Of a stretch of DNA of 64,000 nucleotides, positions 33,540 to 44,944 are shown piece after piece (the first letter of the stretch is position 1; every line of letters starts with the position of its first letter). The notes beneath the pieces are model-generated. The model did not search any database. It had not been told where the DNA came from and saw nothing but the letters and a program-made list of their open reading frames with translations. The position numbers and the translations under genes are program-made. Source of the DNA: Lepas anatifera (Eukaryota; Arthropoda; Thecostraca; Lepadidae). The stretch lies in contig JAOTON010001814.1 in NCBI GenBank assembly GCA_034440635.1, positions 1,178,001 through 1,242,000 on the forward strand. Reading direction: 5' to 3'.

Positions 33540-33818
33540 CATAAGTGACGGAAGAAATCCCGAATCGGTTCGAAGTTGGGGAGAGGAAACCAGTGCCCCT
33601 TCCCAGCTTCGTGCCCCTCACCAGTGCCCCCAAAGCCAGAAAATTTTGGGGAGGGGCAGCCGCCCTCACTGTTCCCCAGGGTTCCTGTGCCAATGAGCCC
33701 CGAGCCCAAATGTCACCCCCTACAGTAAATGCGTAGCCGGAGGCTGTCCGAGGTGCTGGCGGCAGGCTCCAAGCCGCCCAGCCGGCAGCCCCTCAAAATG
33801 AAGTCCTGGGTCCGCCAC
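33540..33818 (-). repeat. hAT-like terminal fragment
   Basis: On the minus strand, CAGTGGCGGACCCAGGACTT and CATTTTGAGGGG mark one end (33786-33818), nearly the same as 47906-47938. The inner G-rich part (33590-33670) is in keeping with such elements. The other end was not defined. Confidence 0.45.
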
Positions 33819-33960
33819 TGCCTATCCTCCAACGATCCTCCATCTCTATGGCGGAGTCCGTCGTCACAGGAACAATTTGTGGGGACGCCTTTGATGCTGC
33901 CATAAAATGTCCCTAATGTTTCACTCCATTGCACGCAATCTTGTCCAGATTAAATTGCTA

Positions 33961-35987
33961 TTCAAAAACAGAGGTGCAAAAGTATGCTGGCTGTCACAAA
34001 CTCAATGCGACGTATGCCACCTCTGTCACACAGAGCTGGAAATAATAATTGTATACTTTAATACTATTTCCAATATGCTGAATGTCCTCTACCTGTCCCT
34101 TACTTTTTGCAGCAGACAAGGTTCTAGCACCAAACCATTACAGAATGAAAGTAGTAAACTGAGTTTTCATTTATAGCTCATGTTTTTGTTTTTGGAAGGA
34201 AAATTTCCAATTATGGGTCATTTTTTCCAGTATTGGGGTCATAACTATTATTGGCAACTCTGACTGCAGTTTCCCCCAATGACATGCATTTCCTTTTGAA
34301 GAAGTTTCCATTTTTGGAAGGAGTGTTTCCAATTATGGTACTTTTCCACATGATTACATGTAGCAATTATCATGAAAATAGTCATTATTGGGAACATACC
34401 TATTAATGGGAGCGTACATGTGCACACAATAGGGAACCCTAACCACAGCTTCCCACCCCCCACTAAACTTCTATCTCACATATCAACAAAAGGAAAAAAA
34501 TGTCAATGTCAACATAGTATTTGAATCTACCTAAAATGTGTTGGTAAAGTGGACCTTAGGTAGCATTTTTATAAACACATCAAATGCTTAAAATTTGCAT
34601 CCCACTCACGATCATCACCTGTCTGGTCATTCCTTTTTGCACTAAAAATCTGAGGCAACTAGCCTGCATAGATGTAAAATTTTGCCTATTACCCCAATAG
34701 GTACAGAGGTATTGGAATTCACATACCAAAGAAAGATCCAGTGTAGTCAAAATCCTGCTTTAACTCCATGCAGTTCAGGTCCTGGGCGTTGCTTACCACC
34801 ACTGGTAGTAAGCAACACACCCCCAACCAGCGTTTTTCGAAGTCTATTTCTTTCTGAGATTTGCTGTGATTTTCTGAGATAAGAAGGGGGTCTACTCGGC
34901 CCCCTCCAGTGCACGTTAGTTCCAGGCCCCTCTCCAGTGTGGGTGTTAACACTTTGTGGATGACTGCATTAGCACACATTTGCTATCTGTACAATATTGA
35001 TATGATAATCTGATCATGAGAACTCACCTGAATCACTGTTGTTGCCAGCCTGTTGCTGGCGCCAACTCTCCCAACTTCCTCCAGCTCCAAATCTATCTAA
35101 CCAATCTAGGGCACAAATAAACTAAGGCACAAGCAGGCTAAGGAATGAGAAACCAAGCTTGATATGGGAAAGTGCATCAGTCTTACAATAGCCTACATTC
35201 ATCTTAGATTAGCCATGGGCAGCAATATTTATTCTAGCTAGTTTTAGCCTGCACTTATCTTAAATATACCTAATGAATATGCCCTCAAAATAAGTGGCTT
35301 CCCGCCTGTTTAAATTTTTGGCAGGCTCTACATCACATAAACATTTCTAACTTGTCTTGTCGCTGTTGCGCAGTTTAAGTAGAATTGCTGTCCAGCTATG
35401 TTTATTTTCTCACTCACTTAGTACTTTTATTAGTAGCTTTTAGGCGTACTTAATACTAAATTGGAAGAAATTGGGGCCAATAAATCGAAGACACTCAAAC
35501 TGTAAATATGATTTAACCTAAAAAAATGGACAGAGAAGTACTTGGTAAAGTATCTGCGTTATCGTTAATGCCTTAAATATGCCCACAATTGTGTATTTCT
35601 CGAAAAAATTGACTGTCACATTTCCGGTATCTAGGCGACAACTTTCTGCAAACTACTAAAAATCAGCCCCATTGGGCTGCATGTTAAAATCTGGCAACTG
35701 TGACAGCGGTTTGCGGGTTTTCTGCAGCAGGGGGTCCCTCGTTTTAGTAGAAACTGAACACAGTACCAATATTGTATTGCTATTGGTACGCTGTGCAATT
35801 GAAGAACAGAGCTGCTAAGTTAAAATATTCCCTACACGCTTCATTCTCTATTTCGGAAATATGGGGTTTGATCTTGAGCCATACAGTCAGGATCGCTATT
35901 TTGTCACAATTATGCACCTCAATTTTCGTAAATGTGTCACAAACTCCGGTAGCCGAGTTGGCAAGTTTCTGCACCTCTGTTCAAAAA
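33961..35987 (+). mobile_element. Non-autonomous hAT element, copy 1
   Basis: A 2011-bp element (33969-35979) with a perfect 8-bp target duplication TTCAAAAA (33961-33968 and 35980-35987). Its terminal repeats are CAGAGGTGCAAAAG and TTTCTGCACCTCTG. The CAGAGGTG terminus and 8-bp duplication define the hAT superfamily. It has no transposase-like ORF. A hairpin (GTTGCTTACCACCACTGG and TAGTAAGCAAC) lies near 34789. A family D MITE end (CCAGTG.GGGTGTTAA) lies at 34900-34949 inside it and is also in copy 2. Confidence 0.95.
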
Positions 35988-36430
35988 CAACAAAAACCTC
36001 AAAATATTTACTCACCCTTTCAGAAAAGGAGAACGAGCCTATATCCGTTTCAACAGATCTTTGATTCTTTCTTTACAGACATATCTAGAAAAAAACTCAC
36101 ACTCCAATCACCCAATCCCGCCTCAGGCGTGACTAGCGGGCTTCCAGGTTGACAAGTGACGCGAGTTGGCATTGGGTTGCATGAGACGAGCGTTTTTATA
36201 GGCTGCAGACTATATCCAGTTTTGTGCTTAGTCGGCGCATTCGCGGAGTTTTCCACGAGCACATGGGGTAAGCCGATATAAGCGAGCATGGTCCAAAACA
36301 AAACATGCATCAGGTGGAACTTAGAAAATACAGTCCGTAGGTAAGTATCATGTAATGTACACATCTCCTAGAATGTTCTTAAACTGAAATGATTTTTATA
36401 ACACACAGTTTCCACCAAAGTCAGTAAAAA
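35988..36430. other. No recognisable gene
   Basis: No supported motif. Short frames only. Confidence 0.4.
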
Positions 36431-36500
36431 CTAGGTGGGATTTTTTACTGAACTAGGTAGGATCTGGCCAAACTAGGTGGGACTCGTCCCACCTAGTTTG
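36430..36500. repeat. Palindrome plus CTAGGTGGGA repeats
   Basis: AAACTAGGTGGGAC at 36470-36483, spacer TC, then GTCCCACCTAGTTT form a perfect 14-bp-arm palindrome. The word CTAGGTRGGA also occurs upstream at 36431 and 36452. It may be a worn terminus or a small hairpin. Confidence 0.75.
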
Positions 36501-36544
36501 TGTGGAGCTAGTTTGTTTGTTATGTTTGTAGGTCTGTTAAACGA

Positions 36545-36930
36545 GGCCCTGTGATAATACACCGAGATGATCAGAATATCCAAAGGGCATGGGGCTACCA
36601 GGCCCAGAGGTCAAGAAAAGCACCGGCACGCCGTGGTGCGAGGGAGACAACACTCCTCAGGGTTTCTAGCTATCATAGTTTCTGAGATATATGAGGTTTT
36701 CTTAGTACACCTCATATTAGCGATTTTGACCTATTTTGACCTCTGGTGACCTTGATATTGACCTGACAAGAAAAATGACCGAAGTATTTTCGATATCATT
36801 TTCGAAGAGCTTTCGATTGCCGTTTTGCGCTTTTTTCTAGCTCTCTTAGTTTTTGAGATCGTGGGGGGGTCTTTTTAGCCCCCCCACCAGGGCGAAGGTG
36901 GCTCGTACCCGCCACCGGGGCAAGGGTTAA
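36545..36930 (+). mobile_element. MITE family A fragment A5 (3' part)
   Basis: The 3' portion matches family A (CCCACCAGGGCGAAGGTGGC, CCACCGGGGCAAGGG) and ends at TTAA 36927-36930. The 5' end is diverged or belongs to a related family. G2 starts at the same TTAA. Confidence 0.7.
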
Positions 36931-37726
36931 AGGGAGATACGCGAAAAATTTTATTAGCTATATGAAAAGGTTACAAAAGTTGTTTCAGAAGTCCTATTCT
37001 CATTTTTGCGAATTCGGCCTGCAAATGCCTTAAAATTGCTCTCAAAGTCAACATTTCTAGACGACTTTACCGGTACACCTCATATCGATGTATATGACGC
37101 ACACACGGCTAAGGCTATCAATTTCTCTAAGAATTAGGTCATATCTATCCTAAATAGTGATGTAGAACTTTGGACTACTACAGAAAAAAATTACCTTAGA
37201 AAAACAACATTCCAAAACTCTTTTGAACCAGAAATATAGGGCTTAAAATAAATCACAATTAACCAATCAGAAGCCTAGGAATTCTCAAACCGGGGTCACG
37301 TGACCTATCTGACGCAAAAGTTTTGTCATCCTGGGGCTGAAGCAGAAAATGACTCAAGACCCGCGGTGCGAAACCGCTGAAGACTTGAGTAATTATGTTT
37401 TTTCCGTTTTTAGGGCAAACTAATTCATTTTGTAGTTTTTAAAAGCTTTTTAAAATTAATTCAAATACAAATACAGGAGAACAGACATTTGTAATATAAA
37501 AAAAACATTACTTTTTTAACTTGAAATAGTTTTCGAAAAGTAAGTGATGGGTATGAGCATGGGTAAGTGATGGGCATATTATCGAAACTGTTAATCTATT
37601 TCGATAATAAGTGAGTGGCCTCCCAAAATTTTGCCGAAGATACAAAAATAATTGGTAGTTTCATTATCAAGATTTTTCAAACAGCAAGAAACCACAATAA
37701 TAATTTTTTCGCGTACCTCCCTTTAA
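36927..37726 (+). mobile_element. TTAA MITE family G, copy G2 (complete)
   Basis: A 792-bp element (36931-37722) between TTAA at 36927-36930 and 37723-37726. Its terminal repeats are AGGGAGATACGCGAAAAA and TTTTTTCGCGTACCTCCCT. It is the full-length inverted homologue of G1. No ORF. Confidence 0.9.
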
Positions 37727-37764
37727 CTACCGGTGAGACGAAATGCTGGCTGAAACATTTTGAA

Positions 37765-37950
37765 AAACGCGGCCTTTTCATTTGTGGACGTTATGATCAT
37801 TGGACCATAAGACAACGGCGCTAGACACATGAGTCCAGACCAATGCTAGACTTAACAGGCGGCAACTTCCGTTGAAGTACTGACAACTGAAGGCGGCTCG
37901 TTGACAGACATTCAGACGTTTAGAGGTCATTTTCTTCTTTTAAGAAAGGT
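37765..37950 (+). repeat. Dispersed repeat L, copy 2
   Basis: Homologue of 21630-21795. It retains CTTCTTTTAAGAAAGG, the unoccupied version of the site where F1 sits in copy 1. Confidence 0.68.
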
Positions 37951-38057
37951 TGCTCTGGGCCGTATTGAGTAACCAACTCAGGATCGAAAAAACTGACCGG
38001 AAAGTATGGTCTGGTGGGTTTGAAGCAAATGAATTCAATGGCGTCACACAAACCAAC

Positions 38058-38509
38058 TTAAAGGGAATGTGGCACCTTCATAACGTGATTTTAACTGAGA
38101 TAGCCAAGTTGTAAAGCAAGTCGGAAAACCCGGTACTCCATATATAATTTGTCTTGGAACTCGATATTTCCGTAGAAAAAGCTAAAACCTACCTGACACC
38201 AGCCCCCTCATCAGCCCCTCGCCGGGCGGCCATTGTTGTGAGCTGCTGGTGTGACGACATATGCTGACGTCACGATGAGCATCAGCCAATCGAAGCCCTT
38301 GCAGCGTTTCAAGTATGGTAGTGGTTGCCAGATCATGGCATAATCCACAGGCAGATATTTATTTATTTTCCTAGTATTTTTAAAAACAAAATATTGAGCT
38401 TATTGAACATTTTTCAGGGAAATCATGAGTGGTTTCATTATTGTTGGCTAAAAGAACGCCTAATTTCACTAAATTCCAGGATTCCACCAAGGTGCCACAT
38501 TCCCTTTTA
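38058..38509 (+). mobile_element. TTAA MITE family F, copy F3
   Basis: Begins AGGGAATGTGGCACCTTCAT after TTAA (38058-38061) and ends AAGGTGCCACATTCCCT before TTTAT, a one-base-changed target. The interior is as in F2. Confidence 0.82.
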
Positions 38510-38990
38510 TTTTTTCTTTTAAGGGCCTGATTTTCTTAAAATTTCACCTCAACTTTAGTTTTGAAATGTTAAAAAATGCAAATAGCTTAAATTAAGAGAA
38601 TGCATATAAAAGCATCACAAAAATGAAATATGACGTCAATAATTGGAAATCAAGTAAACGGCAAGTTGCTCATTTGGTGTTCCTTGATAGCGGTACGAGC
38701 AGTGACGCTGTTTTAGAATCGTGTCTATTCCATTATTGTTTCTTGGTGGTCGTATGGGGGCAGGTAGGCGTTTCTCAATTTATTTTCAGAGTTCAATCGT
38801 GTGATAATTTGGGATTGGGAGGATGTAGAGTACCTCGCCATCACCCGACCGACTTCGAGCGGCACTAAAGTGTCGTGTGGACATGGAGGATACTCATTTG
38901 CCGGTGAATACCGGACTTTGAAGAGGCATATGAGGCAAGTGCATCCGGGCAGGCACAGGCACAGGATTCCTGGGCGTTTGAATTATCAAT
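38510..38990 (+). other. Possible degenerate C2H2 zinc-finger fragment
   Basis: The frame near 38860-38960 reads SCGHGGYSFAGEYRTLKRHM and RQVHPG. The F-x6-L-x2-H-x4-H half of a C2H2 finger is visible. Only one of the two expected Cys is present, and the surroundings have no second finger. It may be a decayed BTB/lola-type finger or chance. It abuts repeat J copy 2. Confidence 0.3.
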
Positions 38991-40110
38991 CAAATCTTAC
39001 AGATGAGAAAAATTTGGTTCCTCAACGCCGACCAGTTGATGCCCCGAGATGAGAGGAATGTTCCCCAGAGGCAATTATAGCTTGTGGAGCAGAAGCCTGA
39101 GCACATGGCCTTTATTTATCACATTCATGTGAGAAACATATACTGTTTACCTGTTGATATTCTTTGAATTTAGATTAGACGGGCTTGAAGAAACGACAAA
39201 AATTTCCGAGCGTAAAACAAATCAAAGTTTTGTATGAGTTTTTAATTTTTTCTCCAAAATATTTAATCTGTTTTACCTTTATGTACAGATTCTGAAATAA
39301 ATTGAGACGATGATTCCAACTTGCAAATAAATTGAAACACGTTGATAACGTCAAAAGTTATGACCATATAAGAGTGTGACACACTCGTAAATATCTCCAC
39401 CCATAACCCAATATATTTATAAATATATAAGTTATCTCTCGATTGCTACCAAAGGCTGTATTCAGAGGTTTTCTGACATTATCGTTCAAAATCTGTGTTC
39501 GAAATCAAATTCAAGCAAAATATAAGAAATTGGGACATTTTTTTCAAAATTTCACATTTTAACGCATTTTAAAGGCAATCTGATACTTATCCAAAGGCCA
39601 AAAATATTGTTCATAGCCGCTAATGAGTTTGAAAGTTTTAGGTTTATCAAATATGGAGTCTCGAAAATAGTAAAAGCAAAACACTAGCATATTTAAAACA
39701 TATTGTTAAATTGCAAAGATTACAATTTATATTTTCCAACTTGCAGAACTAGACCAGTCAGTTTAAAAATTTGCCAGGTTTCAGCTTGATGATATGCATA
39801 TAAGGTGAGTGAAAGGCCATATAAAACGTGACTAAATAGGTGCTTTCTACACGCAGCATGAAATGCTGATTGGAAAAATTACTACAGCCAATGAAACATA
39901 AGCTACCAATGTAGACTTGGGTCTTATGTGTAGGTAGGTACGCACCTGGAGTATTGCATACGGACCTTATTGGGATGTAGCAAAATATCTATAAATTATT
40001 TTATTGCGCTGCCCACTCCCCCATCCTCTGTCATCCATTTTGAGCATTGGCCAGTCAATACCCAGTTGAAGCAGTGTGGTCCAGGTCCCCATTTTTCAAA
40101 GTGTTCCGGC
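38990..40110 (+). repeat. Dispersed repeat J, copy 2
   Basis: Inverted homologue of 15690-16770, about 1.1 kb, AT-rich and non-coding. See copy 1 for landmarks. Confidence 0.7.
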
Positions 40111-40384
40111 TGCAGCCAAACTGGAATGGCTTTCGACCCGTTCAGGAGCGACTGACCACATGTTCACGCACGAAAATGGAAACCCCTGATTCCGATCTTG
40201 TGTCAGCACTATTGCATAGTCTTCGAGCTGTTTTTATTGTTACCTGAAAGAAGGTGACGGGCTTGACAACAGGGATAAACTGGGCTGCCCTTTGTAGGAA
40301 GCTTAAGTTTCTGGGGGACAAAACAGGCCGCTTTCGCTTTCGTCGGAGACAGAATCAATATTTTTAGCTCTGACCGGGCCAGTG

Positions 40385-40592
40385 CTCGTTTATACTCTAT
40401 AATAATTGTGGGGGTTTAACGACGCACCAACTGCCAGGGTCATACGGCGTCGCCAACTCTCACCCTGTTGGAAAGGATTTTGGAGATCAGATCAACTTAT
40501 TCAGAAGCTCCACCGGGATATGAACCCGGGGCCAGTGGCTTAAAAGACAAGGGTGTTATCCACTAAGCCAACTCATCCCCTCGTTTATGCTC
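40385..40592 (-). repeat. tRNA-derived SINE, subfamily 2, complete
   Basis: Minus-strand copy of the same type as 30601-30779, with A-box region GGCTTAGTGGATAACACCC and B box GGGTTCATATCCC. The 13-bp target duplication CTCGTTTATACTC/CTCGTTTATGCTC lies at 40385-40397 and 40580-40592. Confidence 0.9.
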
Positions 40593-40688
40593 GGTGACAT
40601 GTAAAAATGCATACCTACTTGCACTATAAAACTATTTCTATCGCGTAATAAATTTGTTATCCCTGTACCTATACAACCGTACATACAC

Positions 40689-41000
40689 TCAGGGGCGTAG
40701 CCAGGATTTTGCCCAAGGGGGCGGCTTCAAAGGGCGACATTTCGCCAAAAGGACTTCAAAAATGTCGACAAGCAAAAAAGTTCAGCGCAGTTTTTGCGTC
40801 AAATAATCTAAAGAAGGTCGCTTTAAACCAGAGCACCGCTAAGATATCACCATGACAAGTCACTTGTGTGCCTACCAAATTGCTTCAGAGCCAATCGTGC
40901 TCGAAAAGCGAAAAAACAGTGTATGTGTTCGTCTTCGGGAGAAACTTCTTCCAAAGATAAATAAATTTTGGGATGTTGCACTGAGGAACATAATTGTGCC
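40689..41000 (+). repeat. MITE-like start CAGGGGCGTAGCCAGG
   Basis: CAGGGGCGTAGCCAGGATTT followed by a G-rich run is a widespread hAT-type terminus. The opposite end was not identified, so the length is a guess. Confidence 0.4.
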
Positions 41001-41218
41001 TAGAAAAGTTGGTAATTAACCTATCTCCTCAAATCCAGCGTTCATAATGAAGCAAATGCACAACGATTATTCTGCAATTTGGTGAAATCTGAAATTCCAG
41101 GCTCAGCTCACATCATGATCACAGGCTTCTCCAATTAATACATTTCATGAAGATTCCGAGGAAGAATATATTCTGTGTTCGAATTTATTTTCAGTTTTTT
41201 TCTATTTCATGCATCCAG

Positions 41219-42915
41219 GATTCCAGCAGAGAGGCCGATTCACAACTGAAGTTCGATGCCTGGCGCCTCCCATATATGGTGATTATGCAACTTAACCCTC
41301 GCACGTACTCGGGTTTTCGCCACCTTCGCCCGTACAGGGGGTTGTTGCGACCCCTCGCGATTGGCCTCTAACTGACGTAGAGCTCCGCGGTAAAAACCAG
41401 CGTGTTGGTCGTCATGAGTGCTCACGGTTGGTACCAATTTTTTACCTTAGTTCATAAGGTCAGCTTCCAGGTCAGGTCAATGACCTGATGTTCGCCCTTT
41501 GTGGCCCATTTTGTCGTTTTGGCTGCTATGGACCAGCATTTTGGCAAAAAACCACATTTGTATGGTCAACAAATTAAGAAACTGGCATTAACGCCTCGAT
41601 TCATATGATATAAACCTATGTACCCATCTAGGTAATTCAGGAGGTGAGGTGAAGGGTCAAAGGTCACTGACCGGTAAAATTCGAATTTTCGTTTTCAGAG
41701 AGGTAATTTTGGACGGTGGATTCAAATTTAGCACATTAAAGAACGTCAAAGGCTTCTGTCATCAAAATGTCAGGCCATCAGGTCAACTTCCAGGTCAGGT
41801 CAATAACCTGGTTGACCTCAATGACTAGGTAAAACGGTCAAGTCCATATTGGAAGCAAGTCAACTAGTTCAGTGTCCACATCACTTAAATGGACTATTCA
41901 TAAGCCATTCTGCATCAACTACGCCAATTTGGCGCGTGTCTAATCATCTGTCACTGCTTACATCCCCTTCAAGGTCAACCCCTCAAAGGATTCCCCCTAA
42001 TGGGTCGAAAAAGGTCAAGTCCGTATTGGGAGAAAAACGTCTTGTTCAGCGTCCTTCTCATGCTGCAAATTGAATATTCATATTTTTACATCATTTACGT
42101 CAACTAATTCGGTGTTCATCATTATGTTCATCATTTAGTCAACCAATTCGGTGTTCATCTCATTTAGAAACACCGAATCGAAACACGCGTCTGTAGTCGT
42201 TATTCGACGCAGAGTTATTATTGAGGCCACGAAAGGTCAAATCAAGGTCATTGAAGGTCAACAAGGTCATGAAAAGTCTAATCTGATAAAAGTGATCCTC
42301 GAAGACTGGAAGAAAATATTCTGGGCCAGTGCATGAACAAATGCTGCAAAAGAACGATGGGAGTCTGGAGCATTCATATGAAAACGGGTACAAGGCGCCC
42401 AAATGACCTCAACATGCCTCAACTCCTGACGCCATAGCTCCGTGACCTTGAAAGGTAGGAACAATTTGTTTTTGCGAAACATGCGCAATCAATGCCCCAG
42501 AGACTATACAAACTTTCAAGGCTCTTACTTAAACTCGTTTTCAATTCTTGAAAAACCTTAGGGGTGGAACAACCCTCCCCCTGTTCGTGTGAGCGTTAAG
42601 CTTTTTACCTACAGCGGCAGTACATCGCTCAAAGCCCTCGCTCACGGCGCTTTTCCCCTTAGCGGCCTGGACCTTACTCAAAAGGTCATCGGGCATCCGC
42701 AGATATCTGACGGCCTTGTGTTTGACCTGTATGGAGCGGTAGTACACCACGGCAGCCCCCAGACCAGCCACTGCACTGAATTGTGCTGGAACCAGTCGGA
42801 GGCTGGTTGGTGTCACATTAATGATGCCTGTGTCAAGGAAGTACCGGCCGAGGAAGTGAAGAAGGCAGCAGCATGCGTGCTTTGTCCGCCAGAAATGCTG
42901 CTTAGTTCTTGGTTT
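41219..42915 (+). pseudogene. Ubiquitin-specific protease C-terminal exon, copy 1, split by MITE K
   Basis: A pyrimidine-rich acceptor (TTTTTTCTATTTCATGCATCCAG) precedes the exon at 41219. Its first part reads LKFDAWRLPYMVIMQL (compare KFDLWSLP.VLVVHLKRF in USP4/11/15). After MITE K it resumes at 42596 as FTYSGSTSLKALAHGAFPLS, GLDLT, then LVFDLYGAVVHHGSPQTSHC, TELCWNQSEAGWCHINDACV and KEVPAEEVKKAAACVLC. This is the palm/His-box part of a USP deubiquitinase. The expected GHYTAYC is TSHCTELC: the His is retained but the surrounding box is abnormal. A 4-bp deletion shifts the frame near 42886 (compare copy 2). Decayed duplicate rather than a working gene. Confidence 0.8.
41292..42599 (+). mobile_element. 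TTAA MITE family K (complete)
   Basis: A 1300-bp element (41296-42595) between TTAA at 41292-41295 and 42596-42599. It starts CCCTCGCACGTACTCGGG and ends, in reverse complement, CGCTCACACGAACAGGGG, an imperfect inverted repeat. Many GGTCA words (for example TTCCAGGTCAGGTCAATGACC). No ORF with motifs. It interrupts the USP exon. Confidence 0.83.
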
Positions 42916-43369
42916 TCTTGGTGTTCTTTCAATTGCTCTATTGGTAATTTTATTCAGGTCAATGTCACGGCATCTACGGTATAGGGGGAAGCAAATGTGC
43001 CATGCGCACCGCGCGGGGTGCACTGACGGCACGTACCCAAGGCATATCTTGGTAGTTTGGTCATGTTTAGACGAAAATACCCACGGTTTTTATTCTTGAT
43101 CTTAACACTTTGAGACGTGCTCTTTTACGCAGTGTGGTCAGTTTTCAAATTAACGCTAAAGAACCTGTTTTTAAAACCACCTAAATCGTTTGAAGAATTA
43201 CAACTTTAAAAAGTATATACTGAAATATACATCGTTGTGTTTATTGGCTTATTCCAAACATTTTGATATCTAAGTTTACCCTTTTATCATTACTATAATT
43301 GGATAAAATAGCGGTAGAAGAAACTGCTGCTCCGGCAAAGAGTGAATTTCCGGAAGCTACACGTCCTGA

Positions 43370-44260
43370 ACCGTTGAACCTAGCGAGCAAAAAATGACGA
43401 AGCCAAGCACCAGGCAGCCGCAGTGGAGGAACGAGTCGCCAGGGAACCCTTCTGCGACTTCTTCACCACAGAGTTGAATCGTTACACCACTATTGGCAGT
43501 ATGGGTGGAAATCCCGGGGGGTTGAGGGGTCAGGACCCCCCTGGATTTTGGGTCTCCCATAGGCTTTGTATAGGGCTTGTATGACCGTACCAGGGTCAAC
43601 CCGCCCAGGACCCCCTGGGTTGAGAAGAGATTTCCAGCCATGATTGGCAGGGTTTCAAATATCCTAAAGAAGTGGGAACGGACCTCAGATGACGACTGTC
43701 AAGAGGGCCAAGCCATGGAAGACGGCGGCAAACTCCTCGTCACCGAGAAGAAGAAAACGGAGGCCTTCATTAAGATATATGCGCAAGTCTCCAATTAAGT
43801 GCGGGAGCCTAAGGTGGACCGGGCCGCGAAGGCTAAGATGAAGTCTCCCGAGATGAGAAGCTGCAGAGACTTCCGGGGTGAACAGATGGGCTTCTGTGCC
43901 CCTTTACTATGGATGAACTGGAACGGCAGCTTAAGCAGACGAAGCTCATGAAGGCCCCTGGCCCGACGGGATAACGAATGAGAAGCTTTGACACCTCAGC
44001 CCAGTAGGGCGCAGTGCCCTACTGCGCCTCGCCAACGTCTCCTGGATGACGGGCGTGGTGCCCCGAGAATGGCTAGCTGCAACCGTAATTCCAGTTCCGA
44101 AGGACGAAAAAACAAGAAACTGCTCACATGCTTGCGACCGAGCGCCCCCACCAGCTGGCTGCGGCATATGGCTGAGCGGCTCTGGACCGACCGAGACCGA
44201 GTTGCCCGCTCCTGATTGCAAAATGCGCTGCCGGGTACAACAACAGCTAAAAATGTCACT
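43370..44260 (+). pseudogene. Jockey-superfamily-like LINE reverse transcriptase fragment
   Basis: Frames combine to AAAVEERVAREPFCDFFTTE and LNRYTTIG, then (after a 143-bp insert) GRVSNILKKWERTSDDD, KLLVTEKKKTEAFIKIYAQV, FTMDELERQLKQTKLMKAPG, DGITNEKL, and LLRLANVSWMTGVVPREWLA with TVIPVPKDEKT. KAPGPDGI...NEML and the P..W....I.PIPK block are the N-terminal half of a non-LTR reverse transcriptase. A frameshift lies in KAPGP(D)G near 43970, and there is a stop after NEKL. It ends near TSWLRHMAERL before the catalytic YADD region. 5' and 3' truncated. Confidence 0.85.
43492..43650. mobile_element. 143-bp mini-hAT MITE
   Basis: Insert 43500-43642 flanked by a perfect 8-bp duplication ATTGGCAG (43492-43499 and 43643-43650). 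Its ends are TATGGGTGGAAATC and GATTTCCAGCCATG, an inverted repeat with two mismatches. It interrupts the LINE codons for TTIG/GRVS. Confidence 0.87.
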
Positions 44261-44406
44261 GGCGTGTTCCGGGCTGCTTTAAACCACATGGACAAAGTTT
44301 GAAGAAGATCATAGACATGAGGGTGTAAGATCGACCGTCGCGTATGTTGAAATGTGGAATGCCCCAACTGTAGCGTAGAAGTAAAAAATAGCATGCAAAG
44401 AAACTT

Positions 44407-44757
44407 GCCGGCCCGGTAGCTCAGTTGGTAGAGCGTTGGGCTCCGGCCCGCTGCTCAGAAGCATGCAGTGGCAGTGCATGTCCAGGCTTGGGATCGGTTC
44501 CCCTGAGACGTTCCGGCGCTGAATAGTTTACCTGACGTACAGGTTGGCTGGCAACTGACTGATGAGGGGGTGATCTGAGCGGGGCGGCCGTCTCTGTGCT
44601 TTGTGGGACGTTAAACTTTGGCTTCTAAATCAACCCTTCATTGTGGGAGTTGCTCATTCGAATGGTGGGGTCGGGATCTCCGTGACAAGTCCATTGATGA
44701 CTTTAGTGGGGCTCCGACTCCAACAGCCGAACTGGGAACAACTGGGACAAAATTTGT
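44407..44757 (+). repeat. tRNA-derived SINE, second family, copy T2
   Basis: The head GGCCCGGTAGCTCAGTTGGT, AGAGCGTTGGGCTC is a clear tRNA 5' half with A box. The B-box-like GGATCGGTTCCCC follows 50 bases later. The core shared with T1 is GGCTGGCAACTGACTG, GAGCGGGGCGGCCG, TGGGACGTTAAAC. It is not a functional tRNA, because the anticodon/variable region is expanded. Confidence 0.82.
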
Positions 44758-44944
44758 CAAAAGAAAAGCCAGGCAGAGCAGCACGTTTGCAAGCAGTCTT
44801 TGCAGCCCTGCTTTTTTCCTCTTGTATTCCCTTTTGCCTCAGGCTGCGTAACTTTTGCCTTATGAATCAAGAGATAAAATGATGACGCATTATATAAATA
44901 GAATGACTTCAATGTCGGTAGAGAAGACAGTGAATTAGTAAAAA

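Noticed and set aside
44407..44480. tRNA gene
   Set aside because: The A box is good but the B box is too far away and the cloverleaf cannot close. It is the head of a SINE that has a second copy.
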